Part shown: positions 34,895 to 45,500 of the stretch, one piece after another
Layout: each line of letters opens with the position of its first letter
Position numbering within the stretch: position 1 is the stretch's first letter
Origin: Bidens hawaiensis
Taxonomy: Eukaryota > Streptophyta > Magnoliopsida > Asterales > Asteraceae
DNA length: 64,000 bases
Direction of reading: 5' to 3'
Assembly: GCA_021521415.1 (NCBI GenBank)
Contig: JAIQDT010000234.1
Span: forward strand, 1,877,001 to 1,941,000
Position numbers and translations under genes: made by a program
Notes under the pieces: generated by a model
What the model was told of the DNA's origin: nothing
The model's input: the letters and a program-made list of their open reading frames with translations, nothing else
Database searches by the model: none

Positions 34895-35931
34895 TTATGG
34901 TGGTCTAATGGAGTGCTTACCTTCCTCCACCTCGTTCTTCTTACTCCTCCACCATAGTGGTACACTGTCCATGACACACCATCTTGGCCCGAAGCATGCC
35001 AATCTTCTTTGTTCATTTTCAAACCCCGGTGGCTTCCTCACCTTCTCCTTCTTTGGCGATTTCTCCTTACTTGTCTTACCTGTCTCATCATGAACCACCT
35101 TTTTTCTTGCATGTTTGAAATCATCACCTGACTTTGCCACCTCTACAACACGTATCTCTACCGCATTTAGCTCCTTTTTTTCTCTCTCCCGCTTCGACCT
35201 ATCAAACACAAAACTTTCATCTTTGGTGTCATCCTCACTTACATGAGGAAGACACATGCTAGTAGCACATGACCTAAAAGATTTATTTTCACAAGAATAA
35301 TCAAATGAATTTGAAAAGATATGCAAAACTAACTTACAATTATCAAAGGCCGTGCACACTGTTCCGTCTCGGCAATTGAGCATTTTGATGTTGCCAAAAA
35401 TGGTCTACCCAATATCACTCTCGGCTCTTCTTCATTCTCTACCGGCTCATAATCTAGAACAAGAAAATCTTTTGGATAGTAAAAATCACCAACTTTTACT
35501 GCAACTCCAATCAACTTCCCTCGGGGTCGTCTTCGAGTGAAATCAGCTAACACCAATGTGGTGTCAACTTCTTGTAAAGGTCCAAACTCAAACCGGTCAT
35601 AAACACTCCCCGGTAGAACACTTACACTCGCACCATAATCAACTAACGCCTTGGTGGTCTTGAACTCACCAATCTGAATGGGAATAAGTGGTGCCCCTGT
35701 TTCAAATTCTTCAACCGTGTCTTTCACCCCATGATCTTTAATAGTGATCTTACTCACGTGTAAGTTTGTACCATTTGATGAACTACTACTCTGATGGCTC
35801 GGATTTTTCAATGTGTCACTCGGTAGCTTTTTCGGGTCTTTCTTCAAGGTGGCCATTTCTTCCGCCAATTGACTCATTTGCTTATATCTTGCGGCATTCG
35901 CTTTTTCTTGAATCTCCATTCTTCGGCTCAA
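34895..35931 (-). pseudogene. GYP-2 aspartic protease and C-terminal extension
   Basis: Minus-strand frame 35329-35931 carries ALVDYGASVSVLPGSVYDRF, with the catalytic Asp in D-Y-G-A-S, then VEFEPL-type spacing and VILGRPFLATSKC. This is the Ty3 (Athila/Tat-like) protease fold. Near 35383 the frame shifts to 34895-35383, a lysine- and glutamate-rich tail ending KNEVEEGKHSIRPP. The tail stops at 34895 without entering a reverse transcriptase. The product would process Gag; whether the tail is part of it is uncertain. Confidence 0.8.
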
Positions 35932-36138
35932 ATCTTTCTAAAGTTTCAGAATTTCCGAATCTTGCGAAGAACTTTGGCCCTGAGTTACCCCTTGACTTTG
36001 CTAACCTTGCTGATAACTCTTTTCATAACTCTTGTTGTAATCCCCCGACTCCTTTTGACTATACCCGCCTTGACCGCTACCCCACTCGTTCCCATATTGC
36101 CGCTGATTTGACTGATAATTTACTTTTTGGGAATTACC

Positions 36139-37705
36139 TTAAAAGTTCGGGTTTTGTTGCGTGTTCGGGTTTCCATAACTGAAGTTCGGGTGGTTGCCGA
36201 GGCCCGGTTGATAGGTGTTTGAATTCATATTATTATTGTACCTTTTCTCACCCTGAACAAAGTTCACCTCTTCTTCTTCTTCGTTTTCCAACACTACCTC
36301 ACAAGTAGCCACTACATGGCCTATTCCACTACAACCTTCACAAACTGGATACACCTTTCCTGACTTGCCTTTAACTTTCATTCCCACACCCATCAACTGA
36401 TCCAACTTTTTCTCTAGCCATTCGATCATCCGACTCACCACTATCCACGGCTTTAACAACCGCCCTTTTTACCATATGATTCGACTGAGCTTCCCTTTTC
36501 GAGTTCATTGCATGCCTTTCTAAGTGTTGCCAATCTTCATTCTCATCATTAGTCAAAAACGATCCATTTGTGGTCGACTGCAGATCACGCACATCTTCAC
36601 TCGATAACCCGTCATGAAAGGCTTTGATCAACTCCCACAACGCAATCCCATGATGCGGACAAATCCTCAATAACCTCTTGAATCTCGTAAAATCTTCATG
36701 AAAAGTCTCACCCGATCCTTGCTGAAAATTTCTGATGGAGGTTCGGGCTTTGGACGTTCTTTGCGGTGTGTAATACTCATCCAAGAATTGCTGAGCCAGA
36801 TCTTGCCACATGTAAATACTTGCTGACGGTAACGATAGAAACCACTGTTTCGCTAGATCTTTAAGACTGAACTGAAACACTACTAGCTTGTCCTCATCGG
36901 CAGTGAATCCTTTACTTGAGATGGTGGCACAAATAGCATTAAACTTGCTCAGATGCAAGTACGGTTCTTCAGATGCTTTCCTATGAAAAGCAGGCATCCC
37001 GGTCAGGTTACTTTGCCTTAATGAAAGCGTTCTTCCTTCTCGGACCTGGATTACAATGGGAAGCGGGTTCGTGGCCACTTGTGGAATTTGAACCCCCCTG
37101 AACGGGCGGTGGAACAAATTCCCTCGGAACCCCATCATCGAACTCATATTCAGGAAACTGCGGCTCGGGAATCTCTTGTCGTCTTTGGGCTCGGTGGTTT
37201 CTCGGTTGTTAAACGGGAGGGGGTTGTTGTTGTGGTCTTCTATAATACTGACCCCCCGATCATCCTCCATCTCTTCTTCATCCTCAAACTCCTCAAAATC
37301 GTCAAATCCCCTTCGCCGATCATACTTGAACTCGACCCGATTGTTTGGCGGTTCAAACCGTACAGAACGATCATCTCTCATGTTGTGCTGTCTCTGAGCT
37401 CTACGGATTTGGTTTTGGTGAATGTGTTGGTGAAGTGGTGGGTTTGATGGTAAGTCATTGAGTGGTGGGTTTTGTGGAAGGTTATGTGGAATGGGTTGTT
37501 CTTGATTGTGCGGTGGAATAAGATTGTCGGGTTGAAACATCGATGGTATCGAGTATGGGTTTTCTTCCTGATGATTCATGTCTTCTTCTTTCGGCCTCGA
37601 AGTCTTACCCCTTTTCAGTCTTGCTCGGTTTCTCCTCGTGGCTTTCACAATCTCGGGATCAAACTGCAACATCTCCTTGTCTCGAGCATATCTCGTATGC
37701 ATCAA
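36139..37705 (-). pseudogene. GYP-2 gag, long open frame plus shifted zinc knuckle
   Basis: A 444-codon open frame (36371-37705) starts MMHTRYARDKEML. It has a charged, proline- and asparagine-rich N-terminal third and a central retrotransposon gag domain (FQFSLKDLAKQWFLSLPS, EYYTPQRTSKARTSIRNFQQ, HGIALWELIKAFHDGLSSED). A one-base shift near 36440 moves to frame 36139-36459, whose CEGCSGIGHVVATC is a CCHC zinc knuckle. The shift could be a mutation. Gag is by far the best-preserved gene of this element. Confidence 0.88.
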
Positions 37706-37856
37706 CCTAAAAGATTAACTGCACACACCAAACAAGCACTCCCGGCGTAAAATCAACGAAGAAAAGAAATTAAACTAAAATTAAACTAAATTAAAATAAA
37801 ATAAATTAAATTACGCTAATTTAAACTAAACTAAACTAGCACTAAGTGCGTTGAGT

Positions 37857-37873
37857 CCACGGCAATGGCACCA
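37857..37873 (-). other. GYP-2 primer binding site
   Basis: The minus strand reads TGGTGCCATTGCCGTGG three bases after the 5' LTR. It is a variant of TGGCGCCGTTGCC, the aspartate-tRNA-type primer site of Athila/Tat-like elements. Confidence 0.75.
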
Positions 37874-37876
37874 TTT

Positions 37877-39169
37877 TGACGTAGGTTGTCGCGGTCTACT
37901 CGAAAACAATTAATTAAAGAATTAAATACCTATAACTGTACGGGTAAGTAAGGTCGTCTCCACAGGGACTCAAGGAAAGTGCATGTTTATTTAATTTATA
38001 ACTAATTATTTAATCTAAGCGGACAGACGATGTCAAGCGGTTTTTAGAAAAAGATTTAATTAGAACTAATTATTACTTAAAAAGATTTGTAAACAATACT
38101 AATTAAAAGTATTCATTCTATGTTCGGGTTATGTGTTTCATATGTTAATCACAGATTCTCTAGTCTTTAATTTTATAATAAGTGCTAGTCCTTTGGTTTG
38201 ATTTATAATGACAAATGATACCCTAACCATATTGTTGACACAAATGAACCCGGACTCCACAATTGTCAAATCTGTCTAGGAAAACTAATCCAATGATAAG
38301 GGCTGATGATTCTAGTTCAATTACACAAGAGCTTAAACCCTAAATGTTGATGAACAACCAAACAAATGTTACACAAATCAATAATCGCAAACACAAACTT
38401 TAATCACCCAAATAACTAATTAAGCAAGACAAATTCATATAAAATCAAACAAGCTATATTCATTAAGCATAAGAACCTGATCATAACAGTATTTCACACA
38501 AAACCTTAGCCTAGAACGAACAAACACGAATAGCCGGACATCGACATAATCGTTAAAGTACTTATCTTGATGAACATAAGTTCGTATGAAAAACCGGAAG
38601 CTTCGGGATGGATGAAAGTCTCCCTAGAACACCTATTCTGCCTCTGGAAGTCGTTCTATGCCGAATAGGGTTGAAAAATCATTTATATAGTGAAAAACCT
38701 AACTTTAGCCGACTTTGAGCATCTTTGCGTATCGCGAAGTTGCATGTCCTGCATCTTTGCGATATGCAAAGATGCAACTGACTTCATATTCGAATTTGTC
38801 TCGTCGAGAAACATGAAATTCGTATATTATGGATTCTGTAACTCATTTTCTAGGCCAAGATATGCCCATTTTATTATAACACACTTTCTTGGTAACCTAT
38901 GTTGTTCAGTTTTCACTTCGGCTTCATGTTTCTCATCTAATTCTTTCCTGAATTATTCTTAACCCTCAATACATGTTTCCTCATCCTTCCATCTTCTCGA
39001 GGCTTTCTTAATCTTCATCTGGATGGCTCTGAATTAGCTCGTTTAAGCTCCTTAACTTCCAATGTCCTGAAAACACATAGCAATGCTTGAAGTTCCAATG
39101 TTCATTCGTTTATTAACCTAAATATAACAAATTAATATATAATAATAACTAACTTTTACCCAACCATCA
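37877..39169 (-). repeat. GYP-2 5' LTR
   Basis: 1293 bp, uninterrupted version of the LTR at 31215-32908. It has an extra stretch of about 30 bp near 39010-39045 and is followed by AAATG. Confidence 0.93.
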
Positions 39170-39174
39170 AAATG

Positions 39175-39560
39175 TCAAATCAAAACAAGATTTTTTTAAG
39201 AAAGAGTCTTGCTCTGAAAATTCGGATAACATTGTCATATCTGTAAAATCCGAAACATCAGAAAATTCAGATGCTTTAAATGTTAATTCTGAGTGTTCAG
39301 ACAGCAAGCATTCTGTGGTAGCAAATTTATATGAAACTGCTGAAAATGTTGAGAATTTTGAAAATGTCATGAGGTCCAAGACCAAGCGGGCCTGGATTTC
39401 TCTGTTTTCTTAAACTGTGTGTGCGGGGGCTCCCGTAATTCATAATGTCTATCATTGGAGCATGGTTGTGCTAAACATTGCCAAATCAATGGTCGGTGGG
39501 GCAAACACAGGAAATATGGAAAGATGGAGCTCATTATGGTTTGCTTTTTATGTCCATTTT
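39175..39560 (+). pseudogene. COP-2 gag-pol junction remnant
   Basis: Continues the COP-2 frame after GYP-2: a serine- and glutamate-rich stretch (SDNIVISVKSETSENSD), then RSKTKRAWISLFS, matching the segment that precedes the protease in Sirevirus-like elements. About 100 bp further, DNA near 39460-39475 can be read as G-C-A-K-H, the core of the protease motif D-S-G-C-x-K-H. Nothing of integrase or reverse transcriptase follows, so pol has been deleted. Confidence 0.55.
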
Positions 39561-39879
39561 GAATTTTTTAACTGTTTATTCTTGTTAATGAGGCTGCCAT
39601 TGTGATTAACTAAAAGTGATCTAAAAATATCTGTAGACCACATCGAACAGTCAAGTTTATTTTTGATAATGCTTTTGATTTTAGGGGAAGTAAAAATTTC
39701 TAGAAAAACCAAAAAATATTCAAAAATATAAAAAAGTCAAAAACATTCAAAAATGCTAAAAGCTCAAAAACATTGAAAAATGTTGCTCCTTGAAAATGAG
39801 TTTTTGAAGCAAAAAGGGAAGATGATAGTACATTGATCATTTGGTCCCAAATCCAGTAAAAACTAGGTATAAAAGGCTG
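39561..39879 (+). other. COP-2 non-coding spacer
   Basis: A-rich stretch with several AAAAACATTCAAAAATGCT-like words. The reverse complement of a similar stretch lies in COP-4 near 60830-60885, so the homology of the two 3' regions extends beyond the main module. Confidence 0.55.
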
Positions 39880-40565
39880 AGTGCTTAAATGTATTGGTGC
39901 TTTGGTAGGCCTTTAAAACAAACAAGTAAGGGAAAGTAAGTAATATAAATCTAAATTGCCAAATTGATAGAGTGTTAGTTTCTAGCAAAATTCTTGATAA
40001 TGATGGCAGAAATGCAAATAGTTGGTCATACTCAAGCCTTTTTAATCAGAATGATTGGTTAAATTTGTTAAAAACATAGCTTTCAGTAAGTGGTTAACGC
40101 TTCAACGATGTATGGTTTTATGGCCTTAAATCCTGTATTGATGGGATGCTTTAGGGTTCCTGGATCCATCGGGTCTTTATGTGGTTTATCATCTGGGTAT
40201 TCATTTCGATGAATATTTAAACAAGCTTTAAAAAGAAAACCCGCAGACAAAGCTGCTCTATAAGTCATTAAACTTGATCACAAAAGTACTTATGTACTAA
40301 ATTCATTACTGACTTGATCAAACTCCGCTGTTAGACACACGTTGTCCCCTTGCTCGCGTCTTATTACCATTAAGATACGGACCACAAGGGACACAATGTT
40401 TGCAAGCCGATAGATGAAATCGTGCATACTCATCCATGGTAAAGGACTTTAGGGTATTGCTTGATAACGGGGGTATATCTTGTAGTGGAGATTATTTGTT
40501 GATATGCTTAAATAAAAGTATTTTTATCTTCTGATTCTAAGGTTTAAGTCAAGTTGGGGTGACTA
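39880..40565 (+). other. Conserved non-coding module, COP-2 copy
   Basis: Plus-strand blocks, complementary to those in GYP-2 and COP-4: AATGTATTGGTGC near 39891; CATACTCAAGCCTTTT near 40027; GTATGGTTTTATGGCCTTAA near 40110; CTGTATTGATGGGATGC near 40134; TACCATTAAGATACGGACC near 40366; TATTGCTTGATAACGGGGGT near 40455; AGTCAAGTTGGGGTG near 40548. Orientation relative to the element's own coding strand is the same as in the other two. No coding frame. Confidence 0.85.
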
Positions 40566-41159
40566 AGTAAAAATCAAATTAAGCCTGAATCGAGATTAGA
40601 ACTCATAAATCCTGATATGTTGTGCATAATTGAACAAATTAAATGTATCATAGAAATCTCGGAATCATTTGTTTTGAAAGGTTTAGGTGGACCATAATAC
40701 GATTGATCAACTTAACACCAGTCAGAATAACGCTGAAAATAAAACTGTGGTGGAAGGGCAATTTGGTCAATATGATTTCTTTCTCAAACTCACAAAAATA
40801 TGTGATTTTTGTTCTTGATTTCAAGTTTTTAAATATTTGTTGAATTACATTTGTTATTTGTTTTTTTTTTTGAAAAACCAAAAAGATATTTTTTTTCTTG
40901 TCTTTTCTGATTTAATTTTCGACTCTTGATGGGCGGGTGAACTACATCTCTGGAGTTTTTCATTGAACAAGAAATCTTGTTAAGTTTCTTCAAAATCAAA
41001 AAGATCAAAATATGTTTCTATTTTTAACAAGATCATTAATTTGGACTTGTTTAAAATAGAATTTTTTTTCAGTTGAGCTTATTTTAGTTATTACTATAAT
41101 GTACAAGGACATTAAGTTGTACTTGTGACATTACATTGGTGTGAACAGAACATGAATTC
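40566..41159 (+). other. COP-2 non-coding spacer
   Basis: AT-rich, no gene. It joins the conserved module to the palindromic word array. Confidence 0.5.
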
Positions 41160-41315
41160 AAATTTTGATTGGACATACTTATGTAACGTATAAGTATGAG
41201 ATTTATACGCCGCATAAGTTATGAGCCGTATATGTTTTACACTTATACGCCGTATATGTCTAAGTATAAATAGAAAGATTTACGCCGTATATGTCCTCAT
41301 ATCCGTCGTGCATGA
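41160..41315 (+). repeat. GCCGTATATG word array in COP-2
   Basis: Three GCCGTATATG-type words, one GCCGCATAAG and several CTTATACG or GTATAAGT half-sites within 155 bp. They are related to the LTR palindrome at 28089. A small acidic frame starting near 41611 (MEEDCEVDED) may be what is left of a third ORF. No other coding is visible before COP-3 begins at 41814. Confidence 0.7.
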
Positions 41316-41813
41316 AAATACTCTTATCTGTGAGTATAATGACAAAATGTGTCATAAGTACTGAGACAAGGGTGACAGTCTGGTCACGAGGGATACAGTA
41401 CTTCACAGTGACAACATATTTCTATTTCAGGTTATAAGTACTTGTGTTCGAAAATCATAAAACATACCAAAAGTAATTGATTGATGATATTGTTCACTGT
41501 TTGATAAAGAGTTACTTCAGGTAATATGATTGATGAGTTTATTCCAAACTTTGTCATATGTAATTACTCAAATATGTTTGATTTTATATGTGCAGGTTAA
41601 AACAGGATAATGGAGGAAGATTGTGAAGTTGATGAAGATGAGAGTCTGTTGAAGATGATTAAGAAGTTAAAGTATTTACTTTCAAATATCAAACTTCCAT
41701 AAATCGTTACTTTCAAATATCATGTTTTTCAAGAGAATATAATGAATGAAACTATCACAGATCAGATACAAGTAATAATCTGATCATATCCATCTTATAT
41801 GGATACTAGTAAC

Positions 41814-42237
41814 TGTAGGTTCCCAGCCGGATCTACACGGAATATCTCGTTCTACGTAGGTGCGGAATCCCTACGTAAGACGTTACGAGCGTAGAAGACG
41901 ATACACGTTAACACGATCAAACACACGTTACAATAAACAAAGACACGTTGTATTGCAACTGGAAACACGTGATTCACTGATCACCGATTACACAAACTGA
42001 ATAACTCGTAAAAACAAAAACTTAAAACTATCTTACTATTCTGCCGTAACCTAGACTATTTAACAGTCGACAACTTTGCCTTAACATGTTTAGGCGAAGT
42101 TGTCCCTAACTTCGCTTATTCCACAAGTTCGCCTATATCAGCGAACTTGTGAGCTAACTTCGCTTAATACAAAATACAAATCCAACTAACTCGATTACAG
42201 ACACTAGACACTGAACTACTGACATCATGTACCAACA
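41814..42237 (-). repeat. COP-3 3' LTR
   Basis: 424 bp; about 1 percent different from 50656-51078 by eye. It contains the same GCGAAGTT hairpins, with one arm slightly altered (CAACTTTGCCTTAAC). Confidence 0.95.
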
Positions 42238-42251
42238 GACTCCCCCTTGGC
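42238..42251 (-). other. COP-3 polypurine tract
   Basis: The minus strand reads GCCAAGGGGGAGTC immediately before the LTR start TGTTGG. Confidence 0.9.
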
Positions 42252-42318
42252 AGTAGCTTCATATCTCTATCTTCAAGCACGTGTCTTGTAATCTTCAACA
42301 ATCCTGTATCTTTCATCT

Positions 42319-45254
42319 TCAAGCATGAACTCCTTCTCGTACACAAACCGAAACAACTCTTTGATATTTCTTCGCTTCTTCTTTCCAAGCAGGAATATAA
42401 AATATTTTCTTCTCGTTCAGCACCTGCAGATCAGCTTGAGACAAATTCACCAAGTGCATTGGATCATACACTCTCAGCAGCTCTTGTTCATCTTCATTCT
42501 CCATTACTGCTTCAGCTGTTTCACAATCAACATATCACCACTTCAGATCCTTGAGCACATCCTTGGGCATTTGTTTCATCGGCACTTCTTTTAAACACCG
42601 GATCGGCTTATACTTCATGATCATCCAAGGCTTGCCATCTGCTCTCATCCCTCTATCTTTATCTTCAATAAGTTTTCCTTTCTGTGGTTTCAACAGCTCG
42701 AACTTTTTCTCCTTTATACTTTCCTTCCAAACAATCTTTCCAATGACCCTAGCCATGTTATCATCACTCCTGCTTATCAACCCCAACCTGGCTAAGTCCT
42801 TCACTTCACACTCAGGCAACGTATTCAACGATCTCAACAGTCTTTTGAAGTACTGAAGCCCATCATACCTTTTAATCACAAAGAGCCTCAACTGCTCATC
42901 ATATAACCAGCATATAATCCTTTTTTCGATTCAGCATAACCCCTGATGTTGTAACTTTTCTTGAACATAGTAGGGACAGCCGGTTTCTTAGTCTTTACGA
43001 ACCACTGAGCGTAGCCTTCTTTCCATCTTGGCTGCTCCTCCCATTCCGTCTCATCGCTTCCCATATCTTGACTCATATCTGCCTTATCAACTTCCGGAAT
43101 CTCATGCTCAACATTCTCCTCTACAATCTCTCCCTCTTCAATCTCACTATCAATAACAATCTCTGCCCCAATCTTCTCTATCTCTTCAACCGGTAACACA
43201 TCGTCATCACCTACAATATCATCATCCACCATCTCAGCATCCACTACCACCACATCATCACCTGTACCGCCAGCTGCACTCGTTGACTCCCCCTGAGATG
43301 TGGAAGTCCCAAGAGCTTGTTCAGTTCTTGGCAACTCTCCACCTGCACCTTTCGATGCATTGGGATCATCGTCTCGATCATTACGCTTCTTAGTCCTCAG
43401 CTCATCACCTTTACAGCTCGTCTCCCCCTGAGATGCCAAGAACTGTTTCAAAGCATCAATTATTTTTCCATGTTCGATCAGCAGGGACGACTGTATCTGA
43501 TTCTCTGCAACGAGGCGCTGAATAGCATGGGTCTGGATAAGATTTACCCTTGATTGTTCTGCCACGACCCTTTCAAGCGCTGCTATTCGTTCCGAGTCGG
43601 ATAAGGTTGCATCGAAATCAAACCTCAGATGTGATATATCTTGAGTGTACTGAGGAGGAATTTCCAATGTAACCGGGACCTCAGAAGTAGGCGTAAACGT
43701 AACCGTAGGTGGTATCGTAACTGACAACCCTGCAGTAGCTACAACTGTCGACTCAATAAATCTTGCCACGACCTCCGTTGGAGTAAGAGTTGGAGGTGGC
43801 AAAGATACAATCTCCGGAGTCGAGAGTTGGAATGTAGTGGGTGGGATGCCGAAGGAAGATGAGGTAGTCACCACGGGAACGTTCGTGGCGCTTGGCCTTG
43901 TAACTGGTAATGATATCGGAACCATGGTCATACCGGACAGTGCGGGTGGAGTTAAACGTACCACCCTTGAGCTCTCACCAGCTCCCGAACTTGCACCTGT
44001 CCGTTCCCTTCTCGATCTACGGACCAACTGATGTAAATCTTCCTCAAAATCTGAATCACTGTCATCGTCGTCTCTCTTTCTCTTCCCTTGAATCCTTTCT
44101 TGTGTTACTAAAATCCGTCTCGCTTCAGCTACATCATCATCTGACGAATCAGAATCAGCCACCGTCGTAGCTGCCCTAGCAACATTCACACTAGAAACCC
44201 GGGCAACCGAGACTTGTACATTTTCTTCAGGATCAACACGCTCCATATCAAAGAAGCCTTGACCGCCAAACGCTTCATCAAGGTCTACATTTTCTTCCGG
44301 TGACACAACAGGAGCAGCAGGTATAGCTTGTTGTAGCTCAGGTGGTTGAGGTGCTCCAGCCTGTTGTGGTTGAGGATCCCGAAACTCGTTCCCACGAGCT
44401 GGAACATACTCTGGGTTGATCAAGTACCCGAATAATGGAGTATGTCGAGGACGGAGCTCAGGCTTGCTTCTTGCACTCGATGATCTACACTGAGCGAAGA
44501 TCCTCTTGCTTACACTTTCCACATATCTAATTGGGCGGCGCTGAGGTAACGTGGGAGCAACATGATTCAAGATCATTTGTAGGAATCTTTGATACATAAG
44601 AAATCTCTCACGCGCCACCGCTCGTCTCTGACGATCTATCTCGTAGAATACCATCTGACTAAAGCTGTAACGCTTATTGTAAGTCAGTGCAGTCATCGCC
44701 GACTGCATGGTCGCACCCATTCCATCTGTACCAGCCTTTCTCCCTGACATGCAGACTATCATCACATGCATGAGAAAGCGCCACTGGTCTAGCAAAAACC
44801 CCTTGCGTCTCTGAGTATCCCCCAAAGGACCAGAATATCCCATCCTCAGAAACGCACCATCTCTGAATGTAGATACAAAGTCTGTAGGATCGTCTCTCGT
44901 TGGAGATACAAACTGTAAAGCCACCCTGATCTGTTCAGACGAGAACTGTACTATCTGATTGTTAACCGTTGCACGCATAACCGGGGGCTCGACTCGACAG
45001 TCATATTCAACCGTCTGCCAGAAATCCTCAATGTTTGGCAAAGATATCGGCAGTGTTGTGGTAATCGCGTGGAATATACGCGAGCGTAGTAGAAACATGA
45101 TGATCTCGCGGAAATCATCAACACCGCTCACATCCGGGTCCAAAGTGATGTACATGTTATGCCCCGGGAAAAACTGTCGGTTGTTGTCTCCACCTTCATC
45201 ACCACCTGCTCCAGCTACAGCTGCCATTTCTGCAACAAATTCGCCTGTTACCAT
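42319..45254 (-). pseudogene. COP-3 third ORF, about 980 codons, function unknown
   Basis: A 788-codon open frame from the ATG at 45254 to 42888. A one-base shift at the end leads into 42535-42891, and an in-frame TGA at 42535 is followed by 42319-42504. The N-terminal 270 residues form a compact domain (VEYDCRVEPPVMRATVNN, DQWRFLMHVMIVC, FLMYQRFLQMIL). I associate it with downstream ORFs of Asteraceae copia elements. A Ser/Thr/Pro-rich linker, a predicted coiled coil (SERIAALERVVAEQ to LKQFLASQ) and an acidic block follow. The C-terminal part has FYIPAWKEEAKKYQRV. I see no membrane segment or signal peptide, so calling it envelope-like is unsupported. It sits between pol and the 3' LTR. Confidence 0.75.
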
Positions 45255-45500
45255 GAGCGAAGTTATGATTTATTATGTATAGGCGAAGTTAGAGGTGGGG
45301 CGAAGTTGGGAACAACTTCGCCTCAACTTGAACTTCGCCTGATAAATGTTAAGTAAAAAGGGCCAGGCGAAGTTAATGATAACTTCGCCTAACCACAACT
45401 TCGCCTCATATACTGTTACATAATTAATTGTCAGGCGAAGTTAAACCTCAGGCGAAGTTAAGGATAACTTCGCCTAAACTGTAAGTTCGCCTGAATCTGA
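45255..45500 (-). repeat. AGGCGAAGTT word array upstream of COP-3 ORF3
   Basis: Eleven GCGAAGTT words in either orientation plus one AAGTTCGCC variant within 245 bp. Several are arranged as hairpins, for example AGGCGAAGTTA with TAACTTCGCCT around a 4-base loop (twice), and GGCGAAGTTG with CAACTTCGCC. The array ends at the ORF3 start codon. Another pair lies at about 45888-45912. The same word makes the LTR hairpins. Confidence 0.92.

Larger units (their letters stand above)
31215..39169 (-). mobile_element. GYP-2, Ty3 retrotransposon with only gag and protease
   Basis: The LTRs 31215-32908 and 37877-39169 start TGACGTAGG and end CCAACCATCA on the plus strand. AAATG flanks both sides (31210-31214 and 39170-39174). 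The coding strand is minus. The primer site is next to the right (5') LTR and the polypurine tract next to the left (3') LTR, which also contains a solo LTR of the COP-3 family. Gag and protease occupy 34895-37705. There is no reverse transcriptase or integrase. The 2 kb between protease and 3' LTR includes a module shared with COP-2 and COP-4. Confidence 0.94.

Noticed and set aside
37079..37750. Several plus-strand frames of 70-120 codons opposite GYP-2 gag
   Set aside because: They mirror the long minus-strand gag frame and have biased composition without any domain.
42319..45254. Retroviral-type envelope gene
   Set aside because: Position fits the env-like label used for some Sireviruses, but no signal peptide, membrane segment or glycosylation-rich ectodomain can be seen.
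45255..45500. Regularly repeated words that could suggest a CRISPR array
   Set aside because: The words occur in both orientations at irregular spacing within a plant retrotransposon; there are no uniform spacers or cas genes.
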